54,353 nt of DNA from ASMP01 sp964617015 (GTDB lineage Archaea > Nanobdellota > Nanobdellia > Pacearchaeales > GW2011-AR1): positions 1 to 54,353 of the forward strand of contig CAZTVG010000004.1 of NCBI GenBank assembly GCA_964617015.1, written 5' to 3'. Made by a program: the position numbers and the translations under genes. Below the pieces are notes generated by a model. The model saw only the letters and a program-made list of their open reading frames with translations. It did not search any database and was not told the DNA's origin. Below are positions 23,801 through 29,382 of this stretch, piece by piece. Numbering within the stretch: the first letter of the stretch is position 1; each line of letters opens with the position of its first letter.

Positions 23801-25792
23801 ACTCGTGATATTGACAAAGAATCCTGTCTGTACATAGATATCTCCTCCAACTATAGAAAATCCGCCCTGCTGCCAGCCGCCGTTGAAATCAAAATCACCG
23901 TAAACAGAAGTGTTTAAAGGCATGAAGAATGTTGAATCAAATCCGTCCAAAGTTTCTGCGTCAGTTATATTCACACAAGTAAGAGTATCCCCTATTACCT
24001 GCACAGCCTGCCCTGTTCCACAGCCGGCAGGATAATTTGTAAGATTAGTCCATCCTAAAAAGTTTGTTCCGAATGCAACTGAAATTGTCTCTGTATAATT
24101 TTCTCCTGGTGTTCCTGAAACAGAAATTCCATCACCAGCTGCAACATCCCCGACAAAATTTCCTGTTGTGTCTATTCCTAAAGCAACAGAATCAGGCTGT
24201 ATTGTTGTGGCTCCTGTGCTTGAGATATTTATATCTCCTGATACAGTTTTTGTTTCCCAAGCACTTCCAGAACCAATCAGAATGTTTCCAGAGCTTGCCG
24301 TGGTTGTTCCAAGAGACGTTCCATTAATTGCTATAACACTTGGGTTTGGATATGTTCCTCCAAGGTCACCTCCTGCTGATTGTGATTCATCAATATAATT
24401 GTCTGATAAATAAGTTGTATTTACCTGTATATCGTCTGCATTGACAATAATCCCGGTTCCTGCGCCAATATCCAAAGTCCTGTTTTGATCTAATTGCCCA
24501 CCACCAGCCAAACCAAGGCCTGCAAATATGAAAGGATAATCTGCCAATTTACTCCACAAAATTCCTGCACTTGCTGCAATATCTGCATTAAGAATTGTCC
24601 CGTCAATTATCTGTGTTGTATTTACTGCATCAGGAGCTATTTTTTGGTTTGTAACAGAACCATCTGCGAGTTCTGTTGTTCCTACAACTCCTGCCCCTAT
24701 CTGCAGATTATTGTAAACACCTGAAACATCTCCTGCAAAACTTGTAGCTACATCCAGCACAGCATTTTCAGCCTGATAAATTGTTCCTGTAAAATTTCCA
24801 TCTCCAATGACATTCAGGGTGTTTTGTGGGGTTGAAGTGTTAATGCCGACATTTCCTGTGTTAAAATAAATATCACTACCGTTTTGGCTCCATAAACTTC
24901 CTGCACCACCAGAACCAAAAGCATTCCAGTCTGTGCCATTGTATGCCTGGAATTCAGAGCCTGTCCACCTCATAGCTCCTGCTTCTGCATTTGAAGTGGT
25001 TCCCAATTGTATTCCACCTACAACATCCAGCTTTTGACTCGGACTTGTAGTTCCAATTCCAACCTGATCAGTGTTTGAATTAACAAAAAATGTACCGGAG
25101 TCAACAGTTAAATTTCCTCCAACAATAAGGTTATTGCTTATGTCTGCATCTGTTGCAAAAATCTTGGTAATCCTGGTTACCAGACTTCCTAAAAAATCAA
25201 AGAAACCAGTATCCACATCAGTGATATTAAAATCACCCATATTCAGGTTTGAATCAACAGAAATTTCGCTTAGATTAACCTGTGTTGCCCTGAATGAATA
25301 TGGGACACGACCAAGCTGAGAAACGTCTTTCAGAGTGCCATCACGATAATAACACAAATAATACTGCCTGTCAAAATCCAAACTGCTCAGATTTCCCCCT
25401 CCAGAACCAACAGTTGGAAGATAAATAGAAACAATACCTCTTGAATCAGTGGTTTGCTGCGTGGAGTGATTATAGACAACTGGCCCTAAACAGCTTGAAT
25501 TAGAACTTTCAGTTATATTAAATCCAAAAACAAATGTTCCTTCCTCAATTGAGCCATTTGCAAAAGTTGTCTGAATATTCAAATGAAACGTGTCATTGAT
25601 TGGAGCGGCAGAGATTAAGTTTGAAAATAAGATTAAACTTGCGGCAAACGTCAAACCAAACAATAATTTTTTAATTCCGCTGGATTTCTGTTTTGGTTTT
25701 TTGACTGGTTTTTTGTTTTTTTGTTTCACAGAATACTTTTTAAATTCAATCTTTTTCTTGCTAAATGAAAGATACCATACACTACTTGGCAT
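17867..25792 (-). CDS. giant secreted tail-fibre-like repeat protein
   Basis: This 2641-residue protein has a basic start, a signal sequence at about residues 41-63 (IKKLLFGLTFAASLILFSNL) and a very long exported body. I count about 19 copies of the VGIGTTSPxxKL/VGINTSTPxxTL motif, the repeat of long beta-helical tail-fibre and adhesin stalks. Two blocks of about 140 residues containing NPSVIAINGTSLGTTTASSG and GTNFLGWTNLTNYPAG are near copies (about 23960-24400 and 21630-22060). N-x-S/T sequons are abundant, so glycosylation is likely. The end reads GGEVSYRLTANRFDWMDWST then LYTENKSKGMVVPLK; no S74 chaperone domain is seen. Six orphan copies of this end follow downstream. Confidence 0.85.
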   Translation of the reverse strand: MPSSVWYLSFSKKKIEFKKYSVKQKNKKPVKKPKQKSSGIKKLLFGLTFAASLILFSNLISAAPINDTFHLNIQTTFANGSIEEGTFVFGFNITESSNSSCLGPVVYNHSTQQTTDSRGIVSIYLPTVGSGGGNLSSLDFDRQYYLCYYRDGTLKDVSQLGRVPYSFRATQVNLSEISVDSNLNMGDFNITDVDTGFFDFLGSLVTRITKIFATDADISNNLIVGGNLTVDSGTFFVNSNTDQVGIGTTSPSQKLDVVGGIQLGTTSNAEAGAMRWTGSEFQAYNGTDWNAFGSGGAGSLWSQNGSDIYFNTGNVGINTSTPQNTLNVIGDGNFTGTIYQAENAVLDVATSFAGDVSGVYNNLQIGAGVVGTTELADGSVTNQKIAPDAVNTTQIIDGTILNADIAASAGILWSKLADYPFIFAGLGLAGGGQLDQNRTLDIGAGTGIIVNADDIQVNTTYLSDNYIDESQSAGGDLGGTYPNPSVIAINGTSLGTTTASSGNILIGSGSAWETKTVSGDINISSTGATTIQPDSVALGIDTTGNFVGDVAAGDGISVSGTPGENYTETISVAFGTNFLGWTNLTNYPAGCGTGQAVQVIGDTLTCVNITDAETLDGFDSTFFMPLNTSVYGDFDFNGGWQQGGFSIVGGDIYVQTGFFVNITSLNVSHLNINGSLIPQLDNQFDLGNATFRWRDLAVGRNAIINGTLDVDGLITGNNGLTISSGTVSLPAGEIGTTEIANAAITNSKIAVNAVNTTQILDGTIIADDLAASSVNTTHILDGTITNVDLTSDLNLGWANLTDYPTACNANETITVIGDTITCTPILIGSGQVADIWINETGDVLTGNLNITASDASDNSSSNSPDIIFMGKYDSNASAGGIIQSFRNITLRNIIDWNSAAGDYRLGFLDDSGTEFVTFEGDTGIVGIGSTIHSTEIGPYNSIGEANKFIVVGGANFQRSFAAPNSGDSFLQITHDASGTILYSPSSGKDIRIYTKDGGSGVPGQNVVFSRENDNEITAFTGGNSPLVGIGTASPNATLEVINGTIQGGFMVSSSSAGAGDLFIVDENGRVGIGTTSPSELLEVNGSDPAGVTVFRGNNPAGGTILELDSATDSAVRLLKSGTIKWAIRNDGSGAGEANALIFSSGIVTPVVLSLMPSGNVGINTTTPQNTLNVVGTGNFTGILYLGTQGTASGQAIHAGRTLTAGSGLTGGGDLTADRTFDIGAGTGIIVNADDVALNTTYLSNNFIDEGQSAGGDLSGTYPNPTVAAINGTSLGITTASSGNILIGSGTAWETKTMSGDINISSTGLTTIQPDSVELITDTTGNFVGDVAAGSGISVSGTPGEGYTETVALNYGTNLLGWDNLTNYPTGCAAGQAVQVIGDTLTCVSVDPSNVVNGSGTTNTVAKFTGANSIGDSLITDDGTIVAIDTSDFYVNTTSGNVGIGTSSPAQKLHVSGNLLVDTSAGNLTIQNSGAGSVLVNSTGNLVLSGGEIELEDSTGEVVRITGGNVGIGTTSPGTKLDVNGTIQSTATASGFVNEINVSGTPSQKGLRLQNLAGNNPQFAIVLNGPVADTVAFQFGTAGVSTNRILIDANGKVGINTTSPIRTLDVFGDDTVNGAIAAVGSTGAHRVNIWSDNSIGHIDSGGTGAVTLAINQGGGNVGINTTSPQNLLNVLGDGNITGTLYVGSCVGCPAGGGGGNSSAWNRSGTDVILANTGDNVGIGTTSPSQKLHVAGSIAMDNANALYTITGNNSQPVQALWADSGATDTTSFIFGRLVSGTGGVNSYEFRTGTGGTTSTKVTINSAGNVGIGTESPTAKLHVVDTSGARMVNITGIAHQLSIDDFSGAGGGINIDNLQSGGNLFIGRDMTGGGVVHIGNSSGSTGLVVNTSSNKVGIGTTSPGQILEVSSAETITNPSFFSIGNASRLITTFRNTEASGGNIDIRAHGPTYSETLFGNSMTSAVLLLGQPGGSAIMGIGTFTDSDLVLATNNSERIRIDSSGNVGIGTTSPGARLQSQIAGTSIADIANWDGTARTQHLRLSDSATTTKSLLLGVGTDGNGFGVIQAVNLGVTRTDLLLNPNGGNVGIGLTNPTTKLHVSGGTVEITTPTGDQTSLFIGGGTTNRITFSQSGGAVIGITGVSNFINMAVAGQMDLTPKAGSNLNVGLSGTGDFAVNTNQLYVDTSAGNVGIGTSSPTDANLYIEDTTNGNLLILDADDSTPFGIKFLNKVAGATNDYGIYLENAGQLVIHRPGQGMTAAFDQNGNVGIGTTSPDTKLDILSTNNDHLRLTHTDDTFYWNIFRQASDGALVFNDSTGDPEVTFLTGGNVGIGTASPGAPLHLAGAGDALDQIRISSTGGAITEYGFLSAHAASDYIRIGYWDGGALQTINLDGNVGIGTTNPLEKLSIDSGQLVVDTSGAHSAAEGSESIEVQGGGAGISFLDRGAITDRFVIYNSAGTLRFWEGGDWMVIEQNTGEVGIGTSTPTGGKLNIVGGNLNMSGNDIINVDKIDANTYDPIYNIDGIRYATYLPGMAGGVKEEVTGTVRLNSSYTIDFKNLEQGSDLWLFYQITDFGNEMENLQVFLTPGFNGNVWYEKNPKENTLTISGSSGGEVSYRLTANRFDWMDWSTLYTENKSKGMVVPLK

Positions 25793-25890
25793 ATCATAAC
25801 AAAATCTTAAGTAATCATAAAGATTAGGGAATGTTTCGGGGTCAAAAGAGCACGTTTTAGGCCCTTTTTGTAAATTTTTCCAAAATTAGG

Positions 25891-25977
25891 TTTTACCTTA
25901 CAATTTATGAGTGTAAGTAAAACAAACAACATGGTTCATCGTCGATAAAATTCTGTTTTATATGGTGTAAGTAAAAT
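25891..25977. promoter_or_regulatory. candidate operator with three GTAAGTAAAA sites
   Basis: GTGTAAGTAAAA occurs at 25911-25922 and 25965-25976, and an inverted relative, TTTTACCTTAC, at 25891-25901. They lie between the giant gene and the ribbon-helix-helix gene at 26022, and the last overlaps TTTATAAA-type promoter sequence. They are good candidate binding sites for the RHH protein. Confidence 0.45.
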
Positions 25978-26021
25978 TTATAAAAGCCAGAATCCTTATT
26001 ATCAAAGAAAAAAGAGGGCAA

Positions 26022-26213
26022 ATGAAGCAACCAATCAAGATTTATCTGGATTTTGAAACAAAAAAGAAGTTGCTGGAGAAAGCAAATGAAACTGGTTTTT
26101 ATGGCAGAGGAGCCTTAACAAGATTCATAGAAAAAATATCTGCAGAAGATATATGTTTTTTAGATGAAAATTTAAGAAAAATGCTAAAGGCTTTATTTCC
26201 AAATAGAGATTAA
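26022..26213 (+). CDS. ribbon-helix-helix-like small protein
   Basis: This 63-residue protein, MKQPIKIYLDFETKKKLLEK with ANETGFYGRGALTRFIEKIS, has the strand-helix-helix pattern of CopG/RHH regulators: KIYLD as the DNA-contacting strand, then two helices. It stands alone between the giant surface gene and the HicB/HicA pair. Repeated GTGTAAGTAAAA sites upstream suggest that it regulates itself and perhaps the divergent giant gene. An antitoxin whose toxin is lost is an alternative. Confidence 0.65.
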   Translation: MKQPIKIYLDFETKKKLLEKANETGFYGRGALTRFIEKISAEDICFLDENLRKMLKALFPNRD

Positions 26214-26298
26214 AAATAAAACTGGAAGAAGAATACATTTATCTAATAAGACTTTGTTAATAGAAATGTTTTTAAAATCTAAGGATTATGTATAACTA

Positions 26299-26538
26299 AT
26301 GGAAAAACAAATCGGAATTAATATTATTATAGAGAAAGAAAAAAGAGATTCAGAAATTGTGTTTATAGCTTCAAGTCCAGATATAAATGTATTTGTAGAA
26401 GGAAAAAATATTGCTGAAGTAAGAGACAAATTTATAGAAGGAGTTAAAAATCATCTTGAAACATTCCCAGAAGACAGAAAACTATTAATGAAAAGAGGGA
26501 ATTTAGATATGCCCATAGTTCAAAGAATTTTCTTGTAA
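26299..26538 (+). CDS. hicB: HicB-like antitoxin
   Basis: This 79-residue protein, MEKQIGINIIIEKEKRDSEI with FIASSPDINVFVEGKNIAEV and a helix RDKFIEGVKNHLETFPEDRK, follows the HicB fold (sheet, then helix); it lacks a separate DNA-binding domain. A TATA-like TTTTTAAAAT about 25 bases upstream supports the ATG. It ends exactly where the convergent HicA gene ends (26538/26539), so toxin and antitoxin are on opposite strands, unlike the usual co-directional hicAB operon. Confidence 0.75.
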   Translation: MEKQIGINIIIEKEKRDSEIVFIASSPDINVFVEGKNIAEVRDKFIEGVKNHLETFPEDRKLLMKRGNLDMPIVQRIFL

Positions 26539-26742
26539 TCAATAAAATTCTTCTTTAGGTATCCCTGTTAATCTAGCTATTTTGTTAAATACTCCTATTG
26601 TTGTTAAAGGTAAAACAACTGTGATATGAATCTTTCCATTCGATAATGAAACATGGCTCCCTTTTCTGCTTTTTACCTCATAGCCATTTTTTATTAAGAC
26701 CTTAACTATATTTTTTCCTTTCACCACTTTTGGGGTTTTCAT
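26539..26742 (-). CDS. hicA: HicA-like toxin
   Basis: The ATG at 26742 gives 67 residues: MKTPKVVKGKNIVKVLIKNG, then SRKGSHVSLSNGKIHITVVL and GVFNKIARLTGIPKEEF. The double-stranded-RNA-binding-like fold and the catalytic His in KGSH are those of HicA mRNA interferases. A longer frame runs back through the tRNA-Ile gene, but a minus-strand TATTTATAAA about 25-30 bases before 26742 supports the short form. It converges with HicB with no spacer, so the two mRNAs may overlap at their 3' ends. Confidence 0.85.
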   Translation of the reverse strand: MKTPKVVKGKNIVKVLIKNGYEVKSRKGSHVSLSNGKIHITVVLPLTTIGVFNKIARLTGIPKEEFY

Positions 26743-26796
26743 ATAACCTAAAAAAGAAACAAATTTATAAATATTAATGTTACTTATTAGATTTAT

Positions 26797-26918
26797 GAGC
26801 CCGTAGCTCAGCCTGGCCAGAGCACTGCTCTTATATGAACCTAATTCATAAGAGTTAGTTTCTTTTAGATATGTTCTAAGAGAGGCAGGGGTCCTCGGTT
26901 CAAATCCGAGCGGGCTCA
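26797..26918 (+). tRNA. tRNA-Ile(UAU) with 47-base BHB intron
   Basis: GAGCCCG pairs with CGGGCTC, GCTC with GAGC, CTGCT with GGCAG and CTCGG with CCGAG around TTCAAAT; A follows as position 73. The intron is at 26836-26882, after position 37. It forms a perfect bulge-helix-bulge: CTTA pairs with TAAG as the central helix, GAAC with GTTC as the outer helix, with three-base bulges TAT and AGA. Splicing leaves the loop CTTATAA, anticodon UAU, which reads the isoleucine codon AUA. Most archaea use a CAU tRNA modified to agmatidine for this codon. Confidence 0.88.
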
Positions 26919-26974
26919 TGTTTTGTTCTAAGTTTTAGTTATCTTTAAAAACTAATTTCTACAATTCTTTTCAT

Positions 26975-27094
26975 GCCCCGATAGTTCAGTGGCCAAGAAT
27001 GCGGCCCTTTCAAATGGCAACGTTAGTTGACGTTTAGTCAGAAGCGAAGCGATGAAGCACGGCCGTGACCCGGGTTCGAATCCCGGTCGGGGCA
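26975..27094 (+). tRNA. tRNA-Glu(UUC) with 47-base intron
   Basis: GCCCCGA pairs with TCGGGGC, GTTC with GAAT, CGGCC with GGCCG and CCGGG with CCCGG around TTCGAAT. The intron runs 27013-27059 after position 37. CTTT pairs with GAAG as central helix (one G-U), bulges are CAA and CAC, and the outer helix is relaxed with a mismatch. Splicing gives the loop CTTTCAC, anticodon UUC. It lies 56 bases after tRNA-Ile; its intron is the same length but unrelated in sequence. Confidence 0.88.
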
Positions 27095-27124
27095 TTCACG
27101 CTGAAAAACGACCACGCCCATGCG

Positions 27125-27190
27125 GGGCATTGCTAATCCCCACACCTACCCCCACCAAGGGCATTGAATCAGGAAAAGTTCAAATCCCCT
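27125..27190 (+). repeat. tRNA-Glu 3'-end-like repeats, left side
   Basis: GGGCATTG occurs at 27125-27132 and 27159-27166, echoing the tRNA-Glu end GGGGCATTC at 27089-27097, and GTTCAAATCCCC at 27178-27189 resembles a T arm. Together with similar copies at 28579-28634 they bracket the MNT/HEPN genes. Confidence 0.45.
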
Positions 27191-27293
27191 ATGCGGATTT
27201 GAATAATTAACTATTTAAATAATACGATAAATAATTCTTACTCAGAGTAGTTCTAAAAAATTATTAGGCTAAGAATAGAAATCTTTAAATACT

Positions 27294-27325
27294 GATAAAT
27301 CAATAATATTATAGATAAATCAATA
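27294..27325 (+). promoter_or_regulatory. two direct repeats in the MNT gene leader
   Basis: GATAAATCAATA occurs at 27294-27305 and 27314-27325, 20 bases apart (two helical turns), between the TATA-like CTTTAAATA at about 27283-27291 and the ATG at 27334. They are a likely operator for the winged-helix domain of the encoded protein. Confidence 0.5.
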
Positions 27326-27333
27326 GATAGAAA

Positions 27334-27996
27334 ATGGTAAAAATAGAAAGAAAACAGGAAGAAGGTTTTCGTGCAATTTTTGGAGACTTAGAAATTTCTC
27401 ATTTAGAGGGAACTATAATTGCCTCTTTCTTCCCAGAAGCTGAAGAAATGACCATAAAAGAGATTCAAGGAAGGATAGGCTATTCTTATGAAAGAGCTAA
27501 TTCTGCATTAAAATCCCTAACTGAAAAGAAGATTGTTGTTGAAAAGCAAAAAGGAAAAACTCTTATTTATTCTCTTGACACAAACAGTATATATTCATAT
27601 AGTTTAGGTTTTAATAGATATACACTTCAAAGAGAGGTCGATTTTATCAAAAAACATAGACCAATCTATAAAGCAATTAAAGAAGTAGAAAATCATCCTT
27701 TTTCATGGAGTGTAATTTTATTTGGAAGTTATTCAAAGGGAACTGAAACTAAAGGAAGTGATGTTGATTTGATGGTTACTTGTATTCCTTCTAAAGAAAA
27801 AGAGGTAAACAATTTTATCAAATCACTAGAACATAAATACGGGATTAATTTTTCTCTCGTAGTTTTGCCAATGCATGAATTCTCAAACATAAAAAAAGAT
27901 AATCCAGAATTATGGAATGACTTAAAGATGTATGGAATAGTATTTAAGGGGGATGATAATTTTTATTTTTGGATGTATAAAAATGAGAGCAGTTAA
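27334..27996 (+). CDS. MNT-type nucleotidyltransferase with N-terminal winged helix
   Basis: This 220-residue protein has an N-terminal DNA-binding half (KEIQGRIGYSYERANSALKS with LTEKKIVVEKQKGKTLIYSL) and a minimal nucleotidyltransferase half with ILFGSYSKGTETKGSDVDLM, the GSxxxG and DxD signature that binds metal and NTP. In HEPN/MNT systems the MNT protein is the antitoxin, inactivating the HEPN RNase by adding AMP. The HEPN gene overlaps its end. Unlike most genes here it has a leader of about 20 bases, holding the direct repeats at 27294-27325, so autoregulation is likely. Confidence 0.85.
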   Translation: MVKIERKQEEGFRAIFGDLEISHLEGTIIASFFPEAEEMTIKEIQGRIGYSYERANSALKSLTEKKIVVEKQKGKTLIYSLDTNSIYSYSLGFNRYTLQREVDFIKKHRPIYKAIKEVENHPFSWSVILFGSYSKGTETKGSDVDLMVTCIPSKEKEVNNFIKSLEHKYGINFSLVVLPMHEFSNIKKDNPELWNDLKMYGIVFKGDDNFYFWMYKNESS

Positions 27997-28516
27997 TTGG
28001 TATATTAGACAAGGGCAACTTTCAAAAGATAATTCATATAAGAATTTAGCAAATAAATTCTTACAAAAAGCTAGACAAAATCTTATAACAATGAGCATTC
28101 TCTCTGAATTAAACGATAATAAAAAAGCAAGAGATTTACTAAAAATTCCTAAAGATTACGATTCAAATGAATGGGTTGTAATAACTGGATATTATGCTAT
28201 GTACTCTGCTGCAATCTCGCTATTAGCTAAAATAGGTTATAGAAGTAAAAACCATACAGCGACATTGTGTGTTTTAGAAGAATTTTTTGTTAAAAAGAAA
28301 ATTTTAGAAGAAGATATTTTAATATTGCTCAAATCAGCAATGTTTCATAAAGAAGAGATTGAAAAGCTATCTGATGCAAGACATAAAAGAGAAATAGCCC
28401 AATATAGTATAACAAAACAAACAACAAAGACAATTGCAGAAAAAATAAAGAAGGATGCTTATGATTTTATCAACAAATGCGAAGAGATAATTGAAAAGAA
28501 ACAGAAAATTAAATAA
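27983..28516 (+). CDS. HEPN-domain putative RNase toxin
   Basis: From the ATG at 27983 (14 bases inside the MNT gene) this 177-residue protein is almost all helical. GYYAMYSAAISLLAKIGYRS with KNHTATLCVLEEFF is the HEPN core, and RHKREIAQY may supply the basic catalytic residues; the classical RxxxxxH motif is not obvious. An ATG ten codons earlier is possible. HEPN proteins are metal-independent RNases held in check by the MNT partner. The pair sits between tRNA-Glu-like repeats, which suggests arrival as a mobile cassette. Confidence 0.82.
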   Translation: MRAVNWYIRQGQLSKDNSYKNLANKFLQKARQNLITMSILSELNDNKKARDLLKIPKDYDSNEWVVITGYYAMYSAAISLLAKIGYRSKNHTATLCVLEEFFVKKKILEEDILILLKSAMFHKEEIEKLSDARHKREIAQYSITKQTTKTIAEKIKKDAYDFINKCEEIIEKKQKIK

Positions 28517-28578
28517 ACTCCGACGACTTATGTTCATTAACAATAATAAAAAGAGGAAAAAACAAGTAAATACTTGAA

Positions 28579-28634
28579 GAGGGCAAATCCCTCTTGGGGC
28601 ATTGACTAAAATTCAAATCCTATGTTGGGCATTG
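28579..28634 (+). repeat. degenerate tRNA-Glu 3' ends, right side
   Basis: GAGGGCAAATCCCTC followed by TTGGGGCATTG (28579-28604) aligns with the T arm and acceptor end of tRNA-Glu, and its arms pair. ATTCAAATCCTATGTTGGGC with ATTG (28611-28634) is a second, weaker copy. They look like an attachment-site duplicate on the far side of the MNT/HEPN pair. Confidence 0.5.
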
Positions 28635-28770
28635 TCCAAAAAATGGCTTTTTGCCACCCCCGGCAGGGGCGCTTACGCTCTATTAGGGCTTGTAAAGAAA
28701 AATTATTTATATTGAATATACAAAGCAGAGCTTGGGAAATATTTATAAGCATGAGAAATATTAAGAATTC

Positions 28771-29154
28771 ATGTTTTTAAAAAATAAAAAAGTTGTTAGG
28801 ATAATTCAGATTCTTTTTGGACTAACACTCATATTATTTGGACTAAATATGTTTTTTCCATTTATGCCGGGACCTCAATTTAATGAAGCTGGAACAGCAT
28901 ATCTTGGAGCTTTATTTAATACAGGCTTTATTTTCCCTGTGATGGGAATTGTGTTTCTAGCAAGCGGTATAATGTATGTAATCGGGAAGTTTAGTGCTTT
29001 TGCCTCTGTGTTATTGTTTCCTTTTAGTTTTAATATTATATTGTTCCATATATTTCTTGATACTACCGGAATTTTAGTAGGTCTTAGTATTCTCGTGCCG
29101 AATGTTTACTTTATTATAATTGACTTGAAAAAATTCAAACCGCTTTTTTCTTAA
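28771..29154 (+). CDS. DoxX-like membrane protein
   Basis: This 127-residue protein has four predicted membrane helices: QILFGLTLILFGLNMFFPF, an AYLGALFNTGFIFPVMGIVF helix, SAFASVLLFPFSFNIILFH and LVGLSILVPNVYFIIIDL. The GLNMFFPFMPGPQFNEAGTA region between helices one and two is typical of the DoxX-like family, inner-membrane proteins of uncertain function sometimes tied to thiosulfate or quinone chemistry. TTTATAAG at 28741-28748 is placed for a leaderless start. A lone gene; the downstream 228 bases show no feature I can name. Confidence 0.75.
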   Translation: MFLKNKKVVRIIQILFGLTLILFGLNMFFPFMPGPQFNEAGTAYLGALFNTGFIFPVMGIVFLASGIMYVIGKFSAFASVLLFPFSFNIILFHIFLDTTGILVGLSILVPNVYFIIIDLKKFKPLFS

Positions 29155-29382
29155 GCAGACTAATAATTTCAAATCTTATATTATTTGAAAATGTCTTAAA
29201 AAAGAGTTTATATGGTAATTTTTTTATCTGATAACTTTATCACATGTTTTATTTAATTGTTTTCATAAAATAGCGCACAAATCTTGTATTATAAAAATAA
29301 GCCATGGGCTGTTTCAATCAGGGTGCTTTACTCACCTTTAAACTTGACATAAATTAATATAGTCAATAATTTCTTATCCTTC

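Noticed and set aside
18261..25319. Many plus-strand reading frames of 60-166 codons opposite the giant gene
   Set aside because: They mirror the repetitive VGIGTTSP coding on the other strand and lack promoters or homology.
26743..26919. N-terminal extension of HicA (MSPLGFEPRTPASLRT...)
   Set aside because: It is the reverse complement of tRNA-Ile; HicA starts at 26742 with a proper TATA spacing.
28660..28720. GC-rich segment gccacccccggcaggggcgc as an RNA gene
   Set aside because: It folds as a small hairpin, but no known RNA family pattern is visible; possibly a terminator or decayed element.
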